Shown here: positions 1 through 7,950 of the stretch, one piece after another | How the letters are laid out: each line of letters opens with the position of its first letter | Numbering within the stretch: the first letter of the stretch is position 1 | NCBI GenBank assembly: GCA_016935365.1 | Contig: JAFGRB010000188.1 | Location: forward strand, 1 to 36,280 | From: Deltaproteobacteria bacterium | GTDB taxonomy: Bacteria; Myxococcota; B64-G9 | Reading direction: 5' to 3' | DNA length: 36,280 bases | The notes under the pieces: model-generated | The model's input: only the letters and a program-made list of their open reading frames with translations | Databases searched by the model: none | What the model was told of the DNA's origin: nothing | Position numbers and translations under genes: made by a program

Positions 1-1
1 C

Positions 2-1135
2 GCTCTGAACCTCCGACGACTCCGCAAGGCGAAGGACTTCTCTCAGGAGCGCTTGGCCGAGAAGTCGGGGCTTTCCAGAGCAGCATATCGAAACATCGAG
101 ACTGGCAAATCCGAGCCACGGGTCAGCAATCTACAAGCCATCGCTGCCGCGCTCGAGGTGCCCATCCAGCGACTCGTCGAACCCGTGCAGGAGCTTCGGG
201 CGGTTCGGTTCCGCTCGAACAAGAAGATGCGCAGTCGAGAGCAGGTCATGGTGGACGTGGGCCGTTGGCTCGCTGACTTCGGCGACATCGAGAACGTCCT
301 CGATGACCGAGAGGATTACCAGCTCGACGATATTCGGAAGAAGATCAAGGTCCGCAAGAACCGAGGCGAAGCCGCCGCCACTCTTGCACGAGAGGCGTTC
401 GGTCTGGACGCCGAGGAACCGGTCCGCGACATCTGCGGACTCCTCGAGTCGGGAGGCATCAAAGTCGGCGAACAAAAAGTCGCGTCTCATGATTTCTTCG
501 GCCTCTCGGTCGCCGCTGCCGATGGCGGCCCGGCCGTGGTCGTCAACACCTGGGACCGCATCTCGGTTGAGCGATGGATTTTCACCACCGCCCATGAGCT
601 CGGCCATTTGATTCTTCATCTGTCCGACTATGACGTGGCTCATACCGACGAGGAGAAGGCCCACGAGGAAGAGGCAAACGCCTTTGCCGCCGCCTTCCTG
701 ATGCCCGATGTCTCGTTTCGCAAGGAATGGAACGAAACCTATGGGCTCGCCTTCGTTGACCGGGTGCTCAAGGTGAAGCGCATCTTCAGGGTCAGCTACC
801 GCACCGTTCTGCACCGCCTGGCTCCCAGCTACAAAGGCCCTGGCAACATCTGGGCCCGCTTCCAGATGGAGTACAAGCGTCGGACTGGCCGAACCCTGCT
901 CCGAGACGATGAGCCGGACGCGCTCGCTCAGGACGCCTTTCGAGCGAGCTTCCCCGAGGACCGTTCCGCTGGCGAGCCCGACAGCTTGTCCCCGGTGGAC
1001 TTCATCCAGGACCGCCTGTCCAGGCTCGTGCGCAAGGCCATCGAGCAGGAGAAGATCAGCCTCGGGCGCGGCGCCGAAGTCCTGGGTATCTCCCTTCAGG
1101 ACATGCGCGACTTGACCGCTTCCTGGGTCGGCTGA
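2..1135 (+). CDS. XRE-family HTH / ImmA-IrrE metallopeptidase (5' partial)
   Basis: The reading frame is open from base 2 and reads ALNLRRLRKAKDFSQERLAE before a TTG at 53, so the start lies left of the window. The first ~60 visible residues form a lambda-repressor-like helix-turn-helix (SQERLAEKSGLSRAAYRNIE). After a linker comes an ImmA/IrrE (COG2856-type) zinc metallopeptidase domain with HELGH at 593-607 and a downstream EEANAFAAAFLMP segment typical of the family. The C-terminal ~50 residues (KAIEQEKISLGRGAEVLGIS) look like a second small helical regulatory segment. Known relatives bind DNA and cleave a repressor or act as the antitoxin-like partner of a neighbouring toxin. The stop is 8 bases before the PIN gene, so the two are almost certainly co-transcribed. 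Inference: an antitoxin or regulator that controls its own operon. Domain calls are strong; role is by context. Confidence 0.9.
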   Translation, partial: ALNLRRLRKAKDFSQERLAEKSGLSRAAYRNIETGKSEPRVSNLQAIAAALEVPIQRLVEPVQELRAVRFRSNKKMRSREQVMVDVGRWLADFGDIENVLDDREDYQLDDIRKKIKVRKNRGEAAATLAREAFGLDAEEPVRDICGLLESGGIKVGEQKVASHDFFGLSVAAADGGPAVVVNTWDRISVERWIFTTAHELGHLILHLSDYDVAHTDEEKAHEEEANAFAAAFLMPDVSFRKEWNETYGLAFVDRVLKVKRIFRVSYRTVLHRLAPSYKGPGNIWARFQMEYKRRTGRTLLRDDEPDALAQDAFRASFPEDRSAGEPDSLSPVDFIQDRLSRLVRKAIEQEKISLGRGAEVLGISLQDMRDLTASWVG

Positions 1136-1143
1136 GGGGTTCG

Positions 1144-1665
1144 ATGCCAAAGAAGCACCAGGTCCTGCTCATGGACGCCAACGTGCTCATCGACTACCAG
1201 AAGTCGGACTTCTCGGTTCTCGGTCTGGTGAACAAGCGCGTTGCCGAGGTCCACGTCCTGACAACCATCATCGAGGAAGTCGACGGGTTGGAGATTGTCG
1301 ATTGTGAGCGCCTCGGCCTCAAGGCCATCGAGCCCGAACTGCACCAGTTGACACGCGCCGCCAGCAAGCGTGGCCAGCTCTCCTTTCGCGACCACCTCTG
1401 CCTAATCGTGTCATCGGACGCGAGCTTCGTCTGTGTCACCAACGACAAGCCGCTACGCCACGCCTGCACAGACGAGGGCGTCAGCATCCTGTGGGGGCTG
1501 GAGATCATGACCGCACTCGTGCGGGCGAACGCAATGCGCGCAGCGGACGCCATCCAGACCGCCGAGAAGATCCACCTCAACAACCCGCTGCATGTTCCCC
1601 GGAAGCTGGTCGACCACTTCGCCAAGATCGTGATCGACGTCGAAAAGAAGCGCAGCGGGAAGTAG
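1144..1665 (+). CDS. PIN-domain protein, probable toxin partner of the XRE-ImmA gene
   Basis: The 173-residue product opens with MPKKHQVLLMDANVLIDYQ, the first acidic strand of PIN ribonucleases (Asp11, then Asn and Asp). It continues with a Glu pair near residue 40 (TIIEEVDGLE), an internal LSFRDHLCL helix carrying an Asp, and a CVTNDKPLR strand, the usual late acidic position. These fit the Mg-binding acidic cluster of the fold. PIN domains are Mg-dependent RNases, often toxins of type II toxin-antitoxin pairs. The start is an ATG with GAGGGG about 5 bases upstream, 8 bases after the XRE-ImmA stop, so translation is probably coupled. XRE-ImmA plus PIN-like pairs are known. Which RNA it cuts cannot be read from sequence. 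Confidence 0.83.
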   Translation: MPKKHQVLLMDANVLIDYQKSDFSVLGLVNKRVAEVHVLTTIIEEVDGLEIVDCERLGLKAIEPELHQLTRAASKRGQLSFRDHLCLIVSSDASFVCVTNDKPLRHACTDEGVSILWGLEIMTALVRANAMRAADAIQTAEKIHLNNPLHVPRKLVDHFAKIVIDVEKKRSGK

Positions 1666-1768
1666 CAGCCGCGGCCGCGCCTGCCGCATTCAGGATTGCC
1701 TTCCTCGCCCGACAACGCCGGTGTGTTCACCGTGGCCCGCCCTTTCCCCCGGGCCGAGGAGGTGAACC

Positions 1769-1849
1769 ATGAAGCAACCGAGTGGTCCAGTGAACCGTCA
1801 GCGGGCAGTCGGTCTGACCCTGCGAGCTCGAGCCGCCCACCGCGCATGA
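1769..1849 (+). CDS. Possible 26-residue peptide or gene remnant
   Basis: An ATG at 1769 is preceded by GAGGAGGTGA, close to a perfect anti-16S match at good spacing. The frame reads MKQPSGPVNRQRAVGLTL and a few more basic residues before TGA. It is basic (about six Arg/Lys) and has no recognisable domain. It may be a real small protein, a leader peptide for the RhuM operon, or the surviving 5' end of a gene lost when the island was assembled. The ribosome-binding site is the only positive evidence. Confidence 0.3.
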   Translation: MKQPSGPVNRQRAVGLTLRARAAHRA

Positions 1850-1914
1850 GGAAGTGATCGCCGCACGCGGTCTGCTGAGAGCGTTGCATGGCGCTTGTGG
1901 GGACAGAGCACTGG

Positions 1915-1946
1915 TCTGCGCCACATTGTGTCTGCGCCACATTGTG
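1915..1946. repeat. Tandem 16-bp direct repeat upstream of RhuM operon
   Basis: TCTGCGCCACATTGTG occurs twice with no spacer (1915-1930 and 1931-1946). The second copy's CGCCACA pairs with TGTGGCG around 1964-1970. Two exact binding-site-sized repeats 55-90 bases upstream of a start codon suggest an operator or an integration/recombination scar. No regulator is assigned. Confidence 0.6.
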
Positions 1947-2001
1947 GTTGTATGCGTCATGTTTGTGGCGTACACAGGAGGGCGACCATGAGGAAAGCGC
2001 G

Positions 2002-3090
2002 ATGAGAGACGAAACCGGCATCGTCCGTCAGGAAGCCGAGTTTCTCCTCTATCAGACAGAGGACGGACGCAACCGCCTCGAGGTCCGATTCGAGGGCGAT
2101 ACGGCTTGGCTCACCCAGGCCTCCCTGGCCGAGCTGTACCAGACCACGCCGCAGAATATCACCCAGCACATCGCCGCGATCTACGATGAGGGCGAGCTGG
2201 ACGAAGAGGAAACTTGTAAGCCGTTCTTACAAGTTCGCCAGGAGGGCTCGCGGAAGGTGCGCCGCAGCCTCAAGTTCTACAGCCTGCCCGTGATCATCGC
2301 CGTGGGCTACCGGGTCCGATCCCATCGCGGCACCCAGTTTCGCCAGTGGGCGACCAGTCGCCTGGAGGAGTACGTCGTCAAGGGTTTCACCATGGACGAC
2401 GAGCGCCTCAAGCGAGCCGGTGGAGGGAATTACTTCGACGAGCTGCTCGAGCGCATCCGTGACATCCGCTCGTCCGAGAAGGTCTTCTGGCGCAAGCTCC
2501 TGGAGATATACGCCACAAGCATCGACTACGATCCGAGCGCCGAAGCGTCCAAGCGGTTCTTCGCCACGGTGCAGAACAAGATGCATTGGGCCGTGCACGG
2601 ACAGACCGCCGCCGAGGTCGTCGTGGCGCGCGCCGACGCGAACAAGCCCAACATGGGGCTCACGACTTGGGTGGGTGAGCGCCCTCGGAAGGCGGACGCC
2701 TCCATCGCCAAGAACTACCTCGGTGAAGATGAGCTGGCGGCGCTCAATCGCATCGTCATGGCCTACATCGAGTTCGCCGAGCTGCGAGCACTGGACCGCA
2801 AGCCGATGTACATGTCGGACTGGATCCGCAAGCTGGACGACTTCCTGAAGCTCTCCGAGAGGGATATCCTCACCCACGCCGGCAAGATTTCCCACGACGA
2901 GGCCGTGATCAAGGCCGAGCTCGAATACGACCGTTTCGCAGAACAGCGGCGCGCACTGCCAGCGCCGGTGGAGAAACACTTCGAAGATGCGGTTCACGAC
3001 GTGAAGCTGCTCGACAAGCAGCGTGCGGCTGCACCCAGGTCGAAGTCCAAGACTGGGGGCGCCAGGCGTCCTCGCAAGAAGAAGCGGTAG
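2002..3090 (+). CDS. RhuM family protein (virulence-protein RhuM / COG3943 type)
   Basis: The 362-residue product shows the RhuM layout. The N-terminal ~110 residues are a winged-helix/HTH-like segment with the family pattern TAWLTQASLAELYQTTPQNI, then LKFYSLPVIIAVGYRVRSHR and TQFRQWATSRLEEYVVKGF. The rest is helical (YFDELLERIRDIRSSEKVFW; MHWAVHGQTAAEVV) and ends in a Lys/Arg-rich tail. RhuM was named in Salmonella pathogenicity island 3; homologues are common on mobile and defence islands and share the N-terminal part with some Fic/DOC proteins, but their biochemistry is not settled. The ATG at 2002 was chosen over an in-frame upstream start because the family match begins there and AGGAAAG precedes it. 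It heads a four-gene operon, 6 bases before the next start. Confidence 0.88.
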   Translation: MRDETGIVRQEAEFLLYQTEDGRNRLEVRFEGDTAWLTQASLAELYQTTPQNITQHIAAIYDEGELDEEETCKPFLQVRQEGSRKVRRSLKFYSLPVIIAVGYRVRSHRGTQFRQWATSRLEEYVVKGFTMDDERLKRAGGGNYFDELLERIRDIRSSEKVFWRKLLEIYATSIDYDPSAEASKRFFATVQNKMHWAVHGQTAAEVVVARADANKPNMGLTTWVGERPRKADASIAKNYLGEDELAALNRIVMAYIEFAELRALDRKPMYMSDWIRKLDDFLKLSERDILTHAGKISHDEAVIKAELEYDRFAEQRRALPAPVEKHFEDAVHDVKLLDKQRAAAPRSKSKTGGARRPRKKKR

Positions 3091-3096
3091 AGACCG

Positions 3097-4326
3097 ATGG
3101 CTGCCAAGAGCAAGACCACCGCCCACAAGTGGCAGTTCAAGGCGCGCTTCCGCAGGCACGCCTTCGGTTGGCGGTCTGGGCCCGCCATCACACGGGTCAA
3201 GGAAGCCATCTCGGAGATCAAGAAGGTCGCGCGCAAGGACAAGGTACTGGCGGCCGAGGGCGCGGTCTCCTTTCTGGAGAAGGTCTCCCCCGCCCTCGAG
3301 CACGTCGACAGCTCCTCGGGCGCCATCGGAACAGCCGTCAACAACGCCATCGCCGCCCTCGTTGACATCATCGCCTCGGCACCTGCCGATGAAAAGACCC
3401 GCCAGAAGTGGCTCGAGCGCCTGTTCGAAGCGCACGCGGCCGATGAGATCCCCTACATCGAAAGCCTCGCCGAGTACTGGGGAGAGCTCTGCGCGTCGCC
3501 CGAGGTCGCCTCGCGCTGGGCTGACGAACTCATCGGCGTCACCCGCATGGCCCTCAGTCCCGACAAGAGTCTTCGAGGCCACTTTCACGGTACCTCGGCC
3601 TGCCTGACCTCGCTCTTTGCCGCGGGCCGCTATGATGATCTGCTCGATGTCCTCAAGGACGAGGACTTCTGGCCTTACAAGCGCTGGGCGGTGAAGGCCA
3701 TGGCTGCGCAGGGCAAGAAAGCCGAGGCCATCGGCCTCGCCGAGAGCAGCCGCAGCCCGTGGGCGAGCGACCTCGACATCGACAGGCTCTGCGAGGAGAT
3801 GCTGCTCTCGAGTGGCCTCGTCGATGAGGCCTACGAGCGCTACGGCCTGAGAGCGAATCGCGCCGGAACCTACACGGCCTGGTTCCGGGCCGTCTCGAAA
3901 AAGTACCCCTACAAGAAGCCCGCCGAGGTTCTCGAGGATCTCGCAAACGAGACCCCCGGCGAAGAAGGCAAGTGGTTCGCCGCCGCCAAGGACGCGAAGC
4001 TGTTCGACGAGGCCATCGCGCTCGCGAATCGTACGCCCTGCTCTCCGCAGACCCTGACCCGCGCCGCGCGTGACTTCGCCGAGAAGAATCCTGCCTTTGC
4101 CGTCGAAGCGGGCATGGCTGCCCTGCGCTGGCTGGTCGAAGGATACGGGTACGAGATCACCGGACTCGATGTACTCAACGCCTACTCGTTCACGATGAAG
4201 GCGGCCGAGAACATCGGGGTGGCCCTGCAGACACAGGAACGTATCCGCGCGCTCGTGGCCGCGGAGAGCTTCGGGGAGCGGTTCGTGACGAAGGTTCTAG
4301 GACGGCAGCTGGGGCTATCGCAATGA
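3097..4326 (+). CDS. Conserved alpha-helical (TPR/solenoid-like) protein of unknown function
   Basis: The 409-residue product lacks a signal peptide or membrane segment. After a basic N-terminus (KWQFKARFRRHAFGWRSG) it is nearly all amphipathic helix. Paired-helix units such as YDDLLDVLKDEDFWPYKRW and KKAEAIGLAESSRSPWASDL, then DEAIALANRTPCSP, resemble TPR/SEL1-like solenoids. No catalytic motif is visible. From memory, similar proteins occur on proteobacterial accessory islands, but I cannot name a family. It starts 6 bases after RhuM and its TGA overlaps the next gene's ATG, so it belongs to the same operon. A protein-binding scaffold is the natural guess, not a finding. Confidence 0.8.
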   Translation: MAAKSKTTAHKWQFKARFRRHAFGWRSGPAITRVKEAISEIKKVARKDKVLAAEGAVSFLEKVSPALEHVDSSSGAIGTAVNNAIAALVDIIASAPADEKTRQKWLERLFEAHAADEIPYIESLAEYWGELCASPEVASRWADELIGVTRMALSPDKSLRGHFHGTSACLTSLFAAGRYDDLLDVLKDEDFWPYKRWAVKAMAAQGKKAEAIGLAESSRSPWASDLDIDRLCEEMLLSSGLVDEAYERYGLRANRAGTYTAWFRAVSKKYPYKKPAEVLEDLANETPGEEGKWFAAAKDAKLFDEAIALANRTPCSPQTLTRAARDFAEKNPAFAVEAGMAALRWLVEGYGYEITGLDVLNAYSFTMKAAENIGVALQTQERIRALVAAESFGERFVTKVLGRQLGLSQ

Positions 4327-4634
4327 GGCGTGGACATCACTCGACATTCAAGCCCGAGGGTTCGGTCGTCGATGCGGCGCTCGATGCCATGGACGCAGAG
4401 GCGCTGCGCGAGTTAGTTCGCGGAGTGCTTCCCTGGCTCGACGACAAGATACACGCAAAGGTCACAGGCGAGATCATCGACCGGGCAGCGAGATGCAGAA
4501 GCGAGTGGGCCCCCGACGCTCCCACCAATGAAAGTGTCGCCGAGGTTCTCGAATTCGCCGAGGCCGCGCAGCGTGTCGGTTGCGCGGATACGCCCAGCAG
4601 ATCGGCGGTGAGGGGTAGATGGACAGCGGCATGA
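4323..4634 (+). CDS. Short unknown protein, probably C-terminally truncated
   Basis: The ATGA overlap (4323-4326) with the preceding gene supports real translation. The 103 residues start MRRGHHSTFKPEGSVVDAAL and contain a helical DAEALRELVRGVLPWLDDKI segment followed by VAEVLEFAEAAQRVGCAD. The last ~14 residues (after VGCAD) look like out-of-frame sequence rather than a designed end. From memory, this N-terminal pattern heads a much longer helical protein in other genomes, with the family continuing past the VG-AD position; I could not verify this. The frame runs 16 bases into the next gene. Likely a truncated member that may still be translated. Confidence 0.6.
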   Translation: MRRGHHSTFKPEGSVVDAALDAMDAEALRELVRGVLPWLDDKIHAKVTGEIIDRAARCRSEWAPDAPTNESVAEVLEFAEAAQRVGCADTPSRSAVRGRWTAA

Positions 4635-5074
4635 CCAGAATAGATCCGCCCCTCTACCTCGCCAGCACGACCATCGCCTGCTGGCGGTGCGGAGCCGACA
4701 TGCCCGCCTTGGCGATTATCGCTCCCAACGTGCCTGAAACCGAGGGAACGGTCTGCATCCTATCCGACATTCGGAGCCTGCCAGGCAAGATCCGGGCATT
4801 CATCCAGAAGCGCTTCCCCACCTTCAAGCTCACCTACTCGAGGACGACCCGATCAAAGTACTACGCCAACACCTGTCCCAAATGCAGGGTGCTGTCCGGA
4901 GATTTCTTCTTGCACTCGGAGCCCGGCGGTCCCTTCTTCCCAGAATCAGAAGAGGAGGCAGCACAACTGACCCTTGTGGAGATCCCGATGGACGGCCCCA
5001 TCGAGGTCGAGGCTGGTCTTGGGATGGGGATGGGAGAAATCATCCTTAAGCACGCAAGAAGAGGGGAAGAATAA
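4619..5074 (+). CDS. Zinc-ribbon-like protein (CxxC...CxxC), function unknown
   Basis: The 151-residue product has CWRC near residue 21 and CPKC near residue 87, an arrangement expected for a split zinc ribbon, and no other recognisable domain. The middle (VCILSDIRSLPGKIRAFIQK) and the tail (PIEVEAGLGMGMGEI) look like conserved surface. ATG 4619 has GAGGGG just upstream. An alternative ATG at 4631 forms an ATGA overlap with the previous stop, so both starts are plausible and both imply coupling. It is the last gene of the RhuM operon. Zinc-ribbon proteins of this size often bind nucleic acid or recruit partners; that is inference. Confidence 0.7.
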   Translation: MDSGMTRIDPPLYLASTTIACWRCGADMPALAIIAPNVPETEGTVCILSDIRSLPGKIRAFIQKRFPTFKLTYSRTTRSKYYANTCPKCRVLSGDFFLHSEPGGPFFPESEEEAAQLTLVEIPMDGPIEVEAGLGMGMGEIILKHARRGEE

Positions 5075-5150
5075 CAACGGAGCAGGTTGCCAGATTGATT
5101 GTCATGCCAGACACCTGCAGAGCAGCGGGTGGCGGGAGCTGCCGATCAGC

Positions 5151-7646
5151 TCACGCGTACTTGATGACCACCTGCCGGGTGCCTGCAGGGATTGCGATGT
5201 CGTGGTGCTCGTTTACTGGGTTCCCTGTCGGAATCGGTCGTCCGTCGGCCGTGGCGGTTCGCGGAACGCCGAACCGGAAGGGGTAGATGTAGCGGACGCC
5301 TGTCGGCGCTGGCGATGTGATGTCGATGGTCACCTTCCTGGACTGCCGGTCGTGGCATAGCCGGTAGCCGAAGAGCTGGCCGAAGATGGTCGGGGCGTCG
5401 CTGACCTCGACCTTCTCGTCGTCCTTCACCCAGTGCGGCATGACGCCCGGAGCGATGTAGATCTGCCGATCGCCGTCCTCGTCCGCCTCGAAGAAGAGGA
5501 TGTCGCGAAGCAGGAGCATGAACTCGGCGCACGCCCAGCCGTGCGGGATGTCGCCCATGTACCAGCCTGCTGGGATCTCGCCGAAGTTTTTGGCCACGGG
5601 ATAGCAGTGCTGCTCGTTCCAGGATCCCAGGGAGACCTGCCAGACGTCGGGAGGCGATCCGGTCCGAGAGGCGCCCATCGCAGATCCGGCCCAGACCGTC
5701 CAGGTGAGGCATCGCTCCATGTGCTCGACATTCCCCGTGAGCAGGAAGGCATGGGCGAGCTGCATGGTCAGGTACGGCCCGTAGCAGTGCCAGGCGCTGT
5801 CGTGGCGGAAGCCTCCGTCCATGAAGCGGCCCCAGATCGTCTCGAGAGTCTTCTTGGCCGCATAGTCGACATGCGGCCCGAGCTGAGCGCCCATGTACAG
5901 CCGGCACGGGTGGAAGTAGGCCAGGGTGCCGATCATCGTCGAGTCCCGCACGCCCGCGTCCCCGGGGCCCGTGGGGATGTAGGTCTCCCAGGCTCCCTGC
6001 TCCTTCTGCCTGTCCAGCACCCAGGCGATTGCCTTGGCCGTGGAGGTCTTGACCTCGTCGTAGGTGCTCCATATCTCCTGGGAGCTGCTGGAGCCTATCC
6101 GCTCGGCCAGTCGAGCAGCCTCGCGAAGCCCCGCCAGCGCCCAGAAGTCGTCCCAGAAATGAGGCTGGCCTTCGCTGCCCAGATGCTCGGCGCTCCAGCC
6201 GCTCAAAAGGAGGCCGTACTGGCTTCGATTGCGCCGGATCCAGCGGGCGCCGTCGAGCACGTATGGTATGAACAGGCCGCGGCCGAAGTAGCTCCCCCCG
6301 CCGCGAATCCGGTCGAAGCGTCCGATGGCCCACAGGGCCTGCCCGTTGCTGTCCCACTCCTTGTGTTTCTTCTCGGCATCCCCGCCGAAGAAGCCGTGCA
6401 GCTCCGCGCTGTCGATCGTGCCCGGTCCTTGGTTGAAGACCGCGGGATAATGCTCGCCGAACTGCTTCTCGGCGAGCCACCCGTCTCCGGCGAGGGCACA
6501 GGCGATGCCCTCCACCGCCGAGTCGCGGATCCAGAACGAGTCGTAGACCGTGGGCCCCGGGTGGATCTCGCCGTGGTCCGAGAGGATGAGGAGGTTGGCG
6601 CGGCAGGTCCGGTACAGGTCCCACAGGTGCGAGACTTGCGGTGGCAGCGAGACCTGCAGATCCTCTCCGAGCTTTTGCGTCCACCAGCTTCGGTTGGTGC
6701 TCTCGAGGTCGTCGGGGGTGGGATCGCGCATGTCGTCGAGATCCTCTTGGCCGCGGAAGTCGTCCACCGGCAGCCGGACGTCGAGCGCGAAGCTGGACTG
6801 CGCCGCCGTGAGGTCCATATCCCATGCGAAGGCGGCGCTGCAGAGGCCGGCGCCCTGGGTGTCCACGGCGACGCGCCAGCCGTTGAGCGAGCCGCGGGTG
6901 GCCAGGTCCTCGAAAGGGTTGTTGAGGACGTAGAACAGCGGGTCGTCCGGCGAGGTCCCGTTCCCGTAGGTGCCGAAGTGATGCGGGGGCTGGTCGAAGG
7001 TGGGACCCCAGAACCGGTTGACGAGGACGCGCGCCTCGGAAGGCAGGTACTCGATGGAGTTGATCCGCCGGTCCGTGGAGCACCCACCCCACTTGTCGCG
7101 GTGCTGGAACCCGCTCGGCCCGGCAGGCATGACGGCCAGGCAGAGCCAGGCCTTTCGAGGCGCGCTGGCCGAGGACAGAGAGGCATTCAGCCGCACGAGC
7201 ACGATGCTCCGCTTCTGGCCGTCCACCGTCACGGGCGTGGCGATCACCTTCTCGTTCACCTCGATGCCCATGGAGCACCTGTATGCGGTATCGATGATCG
7301 GGAGGTAGCCCGACTCCCGCGACTGCGTGACCTCGCCCCTGGCCACGGAGGACTGCGGCAGGTGGACCACCTTGGTCGCGGGATCGAACAGGAAGAAGCT
7401 CAGGCAGTAGCCGTCGAAGACCGGCTCGACCTCGCCGGCCTGGCCAACGAGGCTCTCCTGGGTCTTTTCCTTCACGCCCACCATGTGCCAGTAGCGGTAG
7501 TGGGCGTTGGCGGCGAAGGATGCGTTCTTGTCCGCTGTGGACATCGGGTGGCGGAAGTACTGCATCACCCACCAGGGCTTCGGGATGCGTCGATCCCTGG
7601 CGTCGTCCTGCCACATCACCTCGTAGAACATCTCCTCGTGGTTCAT
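5151..7646 (-). CDS. Six-hairpin (alpha/alpha-6 barrel) glycosidase-like protein
   Basis: The 831-residue product has a beta-rich N-terminal ~330 residues and then a long alpha/alpha-barrel segment. YDSFWIRDS near residue 368 matches the barrel motif shared by glucoamylase- and debranching-enzyme-like hydrolases. Barrel segments follow, with Trp/His-rich turns (SAWHCYGPYL; SWNEQHCYPV; GWYMGDIPHGW) and a C-terminal beta cap. Start: the ATG at 7646 has GGGAGGAGAGGCC directly upstream, so 14 further in-frame residues upstream are excluded. No signal peptide is seen, so it should be cytoplasmic. Superfamily members hydrolyse or rearrange glycosidic bonds; the CAZy family, substrate and catalytic acids cannot be fixed by eye. 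It stands alone, convergent with the RhuM operon, with no sugar transporter or regulator next to it. Confidence 0.75.
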   Translation of the reverse strand: MNHEEMFYEVMWQDDARDRRIPKPWWVMQYFRHPMSTADKNASFAANAHYRYWHMVGVKEKTQESLVGQAGEVEPVFDGYCLSFFLFDPATKVVHLPQSSVARGEVTQSRESGYLPIIDTAYRCSMGIEVNEKVIATPVTVDGQKRSIVLVRLNASLSSASAPRKAWLCLAVMPAGPSGFQHRDKWGGCSTDRRINSIEYLPSEARVLVNRFWGPTFDQPPHHFGTYGNGTSPDDPLFYVLNNPFEDLATRGSLNGWRVAVDTQGAGLCSAAFAWDMDLTAAQSSFALDVRLPVDDFRGQEDLDDMRDPTPDDLESTNRSWWTQKLGEDLQVSLPPQVSHLWDLYRTCRANLLILSDHGEIHPGPTVYDSFWIRDSAVEGIACALAGDGWLAEKQFGEHYPAVFNQGPGTIDSAELHGFFGGDAEKKHKEWDSNGQALWAIGRFDRIRGGGSYFGRGLFIPYVLDGARWIRRNRSQYGLLLSGWSAEHLGSEGQPHFWDDFWALAGLREAARLAERIGSSSSQEIWSTYDEVKTSTAKAIAWVLDRQKEQGAWETYIPTGPGDAGVRDSTMIGTLAYFHPCRLYMGAQLGPHVDYAAKKTLETIWGRFMDGGFRHDSAWHCYGPYLTMQLAHAFLLTGNVEHMERCLTWTVWAGSAMGASRTGSPPDVWQVSLGSWNEQHCYPVAKNFGEIPAGWYMGDIPHGWACAEFMLLLRDILFFEADEDGDRQIYIAPGVMPHWVKDDEKVEVSDAPTIFGQLFGYRLCHDRQSRKVTIDITSPAPTGVRYIYPFRFGVPRTATADGRPIPTGNPVNEHHDIAIPAGTRQVVIKYA

Positions 7647-7950
7647 GGCCTCTCCTCCCGGAACCGGCATGCAAGGCCTGGATGCCACCCGCTTGCTTCG
7701 AGGTGGAGCCGGGGCATGAGTCTAGGTTTGCTTGCGTGCTTTCCCCAAGCAGCTCCGCGGATTGTCGTCGAGCTTGCGCCGGCCGTCAAGAGACCGCGCC
7801 GAGCAAGGCCTTTGACATCGACCCGTCCAGGATCAACATGATAGGCTGAGACTTCCAGACCGGTGAGTAATGGAAGACAGCCGACAAGGCCTTCGACCGC
7901 TACAGACCATCCGCTCGGACGCGGTTGCTCTGAGGGCGCTGGGAGAGCAG
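7647..7950. other. 304-base divergent intergenic region
   Basis: This separates two divergent genes. No conserved gene is recognisable. On the plus strand TTGACA (7812-7817) is followed after 19 bases by CATGAT (7837-7842), a possible sigma-70-like promoter for the gene at 7951 with suboptimal spacing. I see no strong terminator or repeat. Confidence 0.4.

Larger units (their letters stand above)
1666..2001. other. 336-base gap between PIN gene and RhuM operon
   Basis: No long gene is present. The gap holds a GGCCCG/CGGGCC hairpin (1734-1755) with no T-tract, a 26-codon frame with a very good ribosome-binding site (1769-1849), a tandem 16-bp repeat (1915-1946) and a CGCCACA/TGTGGCG inverted pair (about 1936-1970). 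At 1988-2005 a five-codon frame (ATG AGG AAA GCG CGA TGA) sits behind the GGAGG at 1977-1981 and overlaps the RhuM start as ATGA. The strongest ribosome-binding site therefore serves the mini-frame, and RhuM may be reached by translational coupling. Confidence 0.6.

Noticed and set aside
5433-7841. An 802-residue plus-strand frame opposite the glycosidase-like gene
   Set aside because: Val/Gly/Ala-rich shadow with no recognisable fold; the minus-strand gene has the ribosome-binding site and domain motifs.
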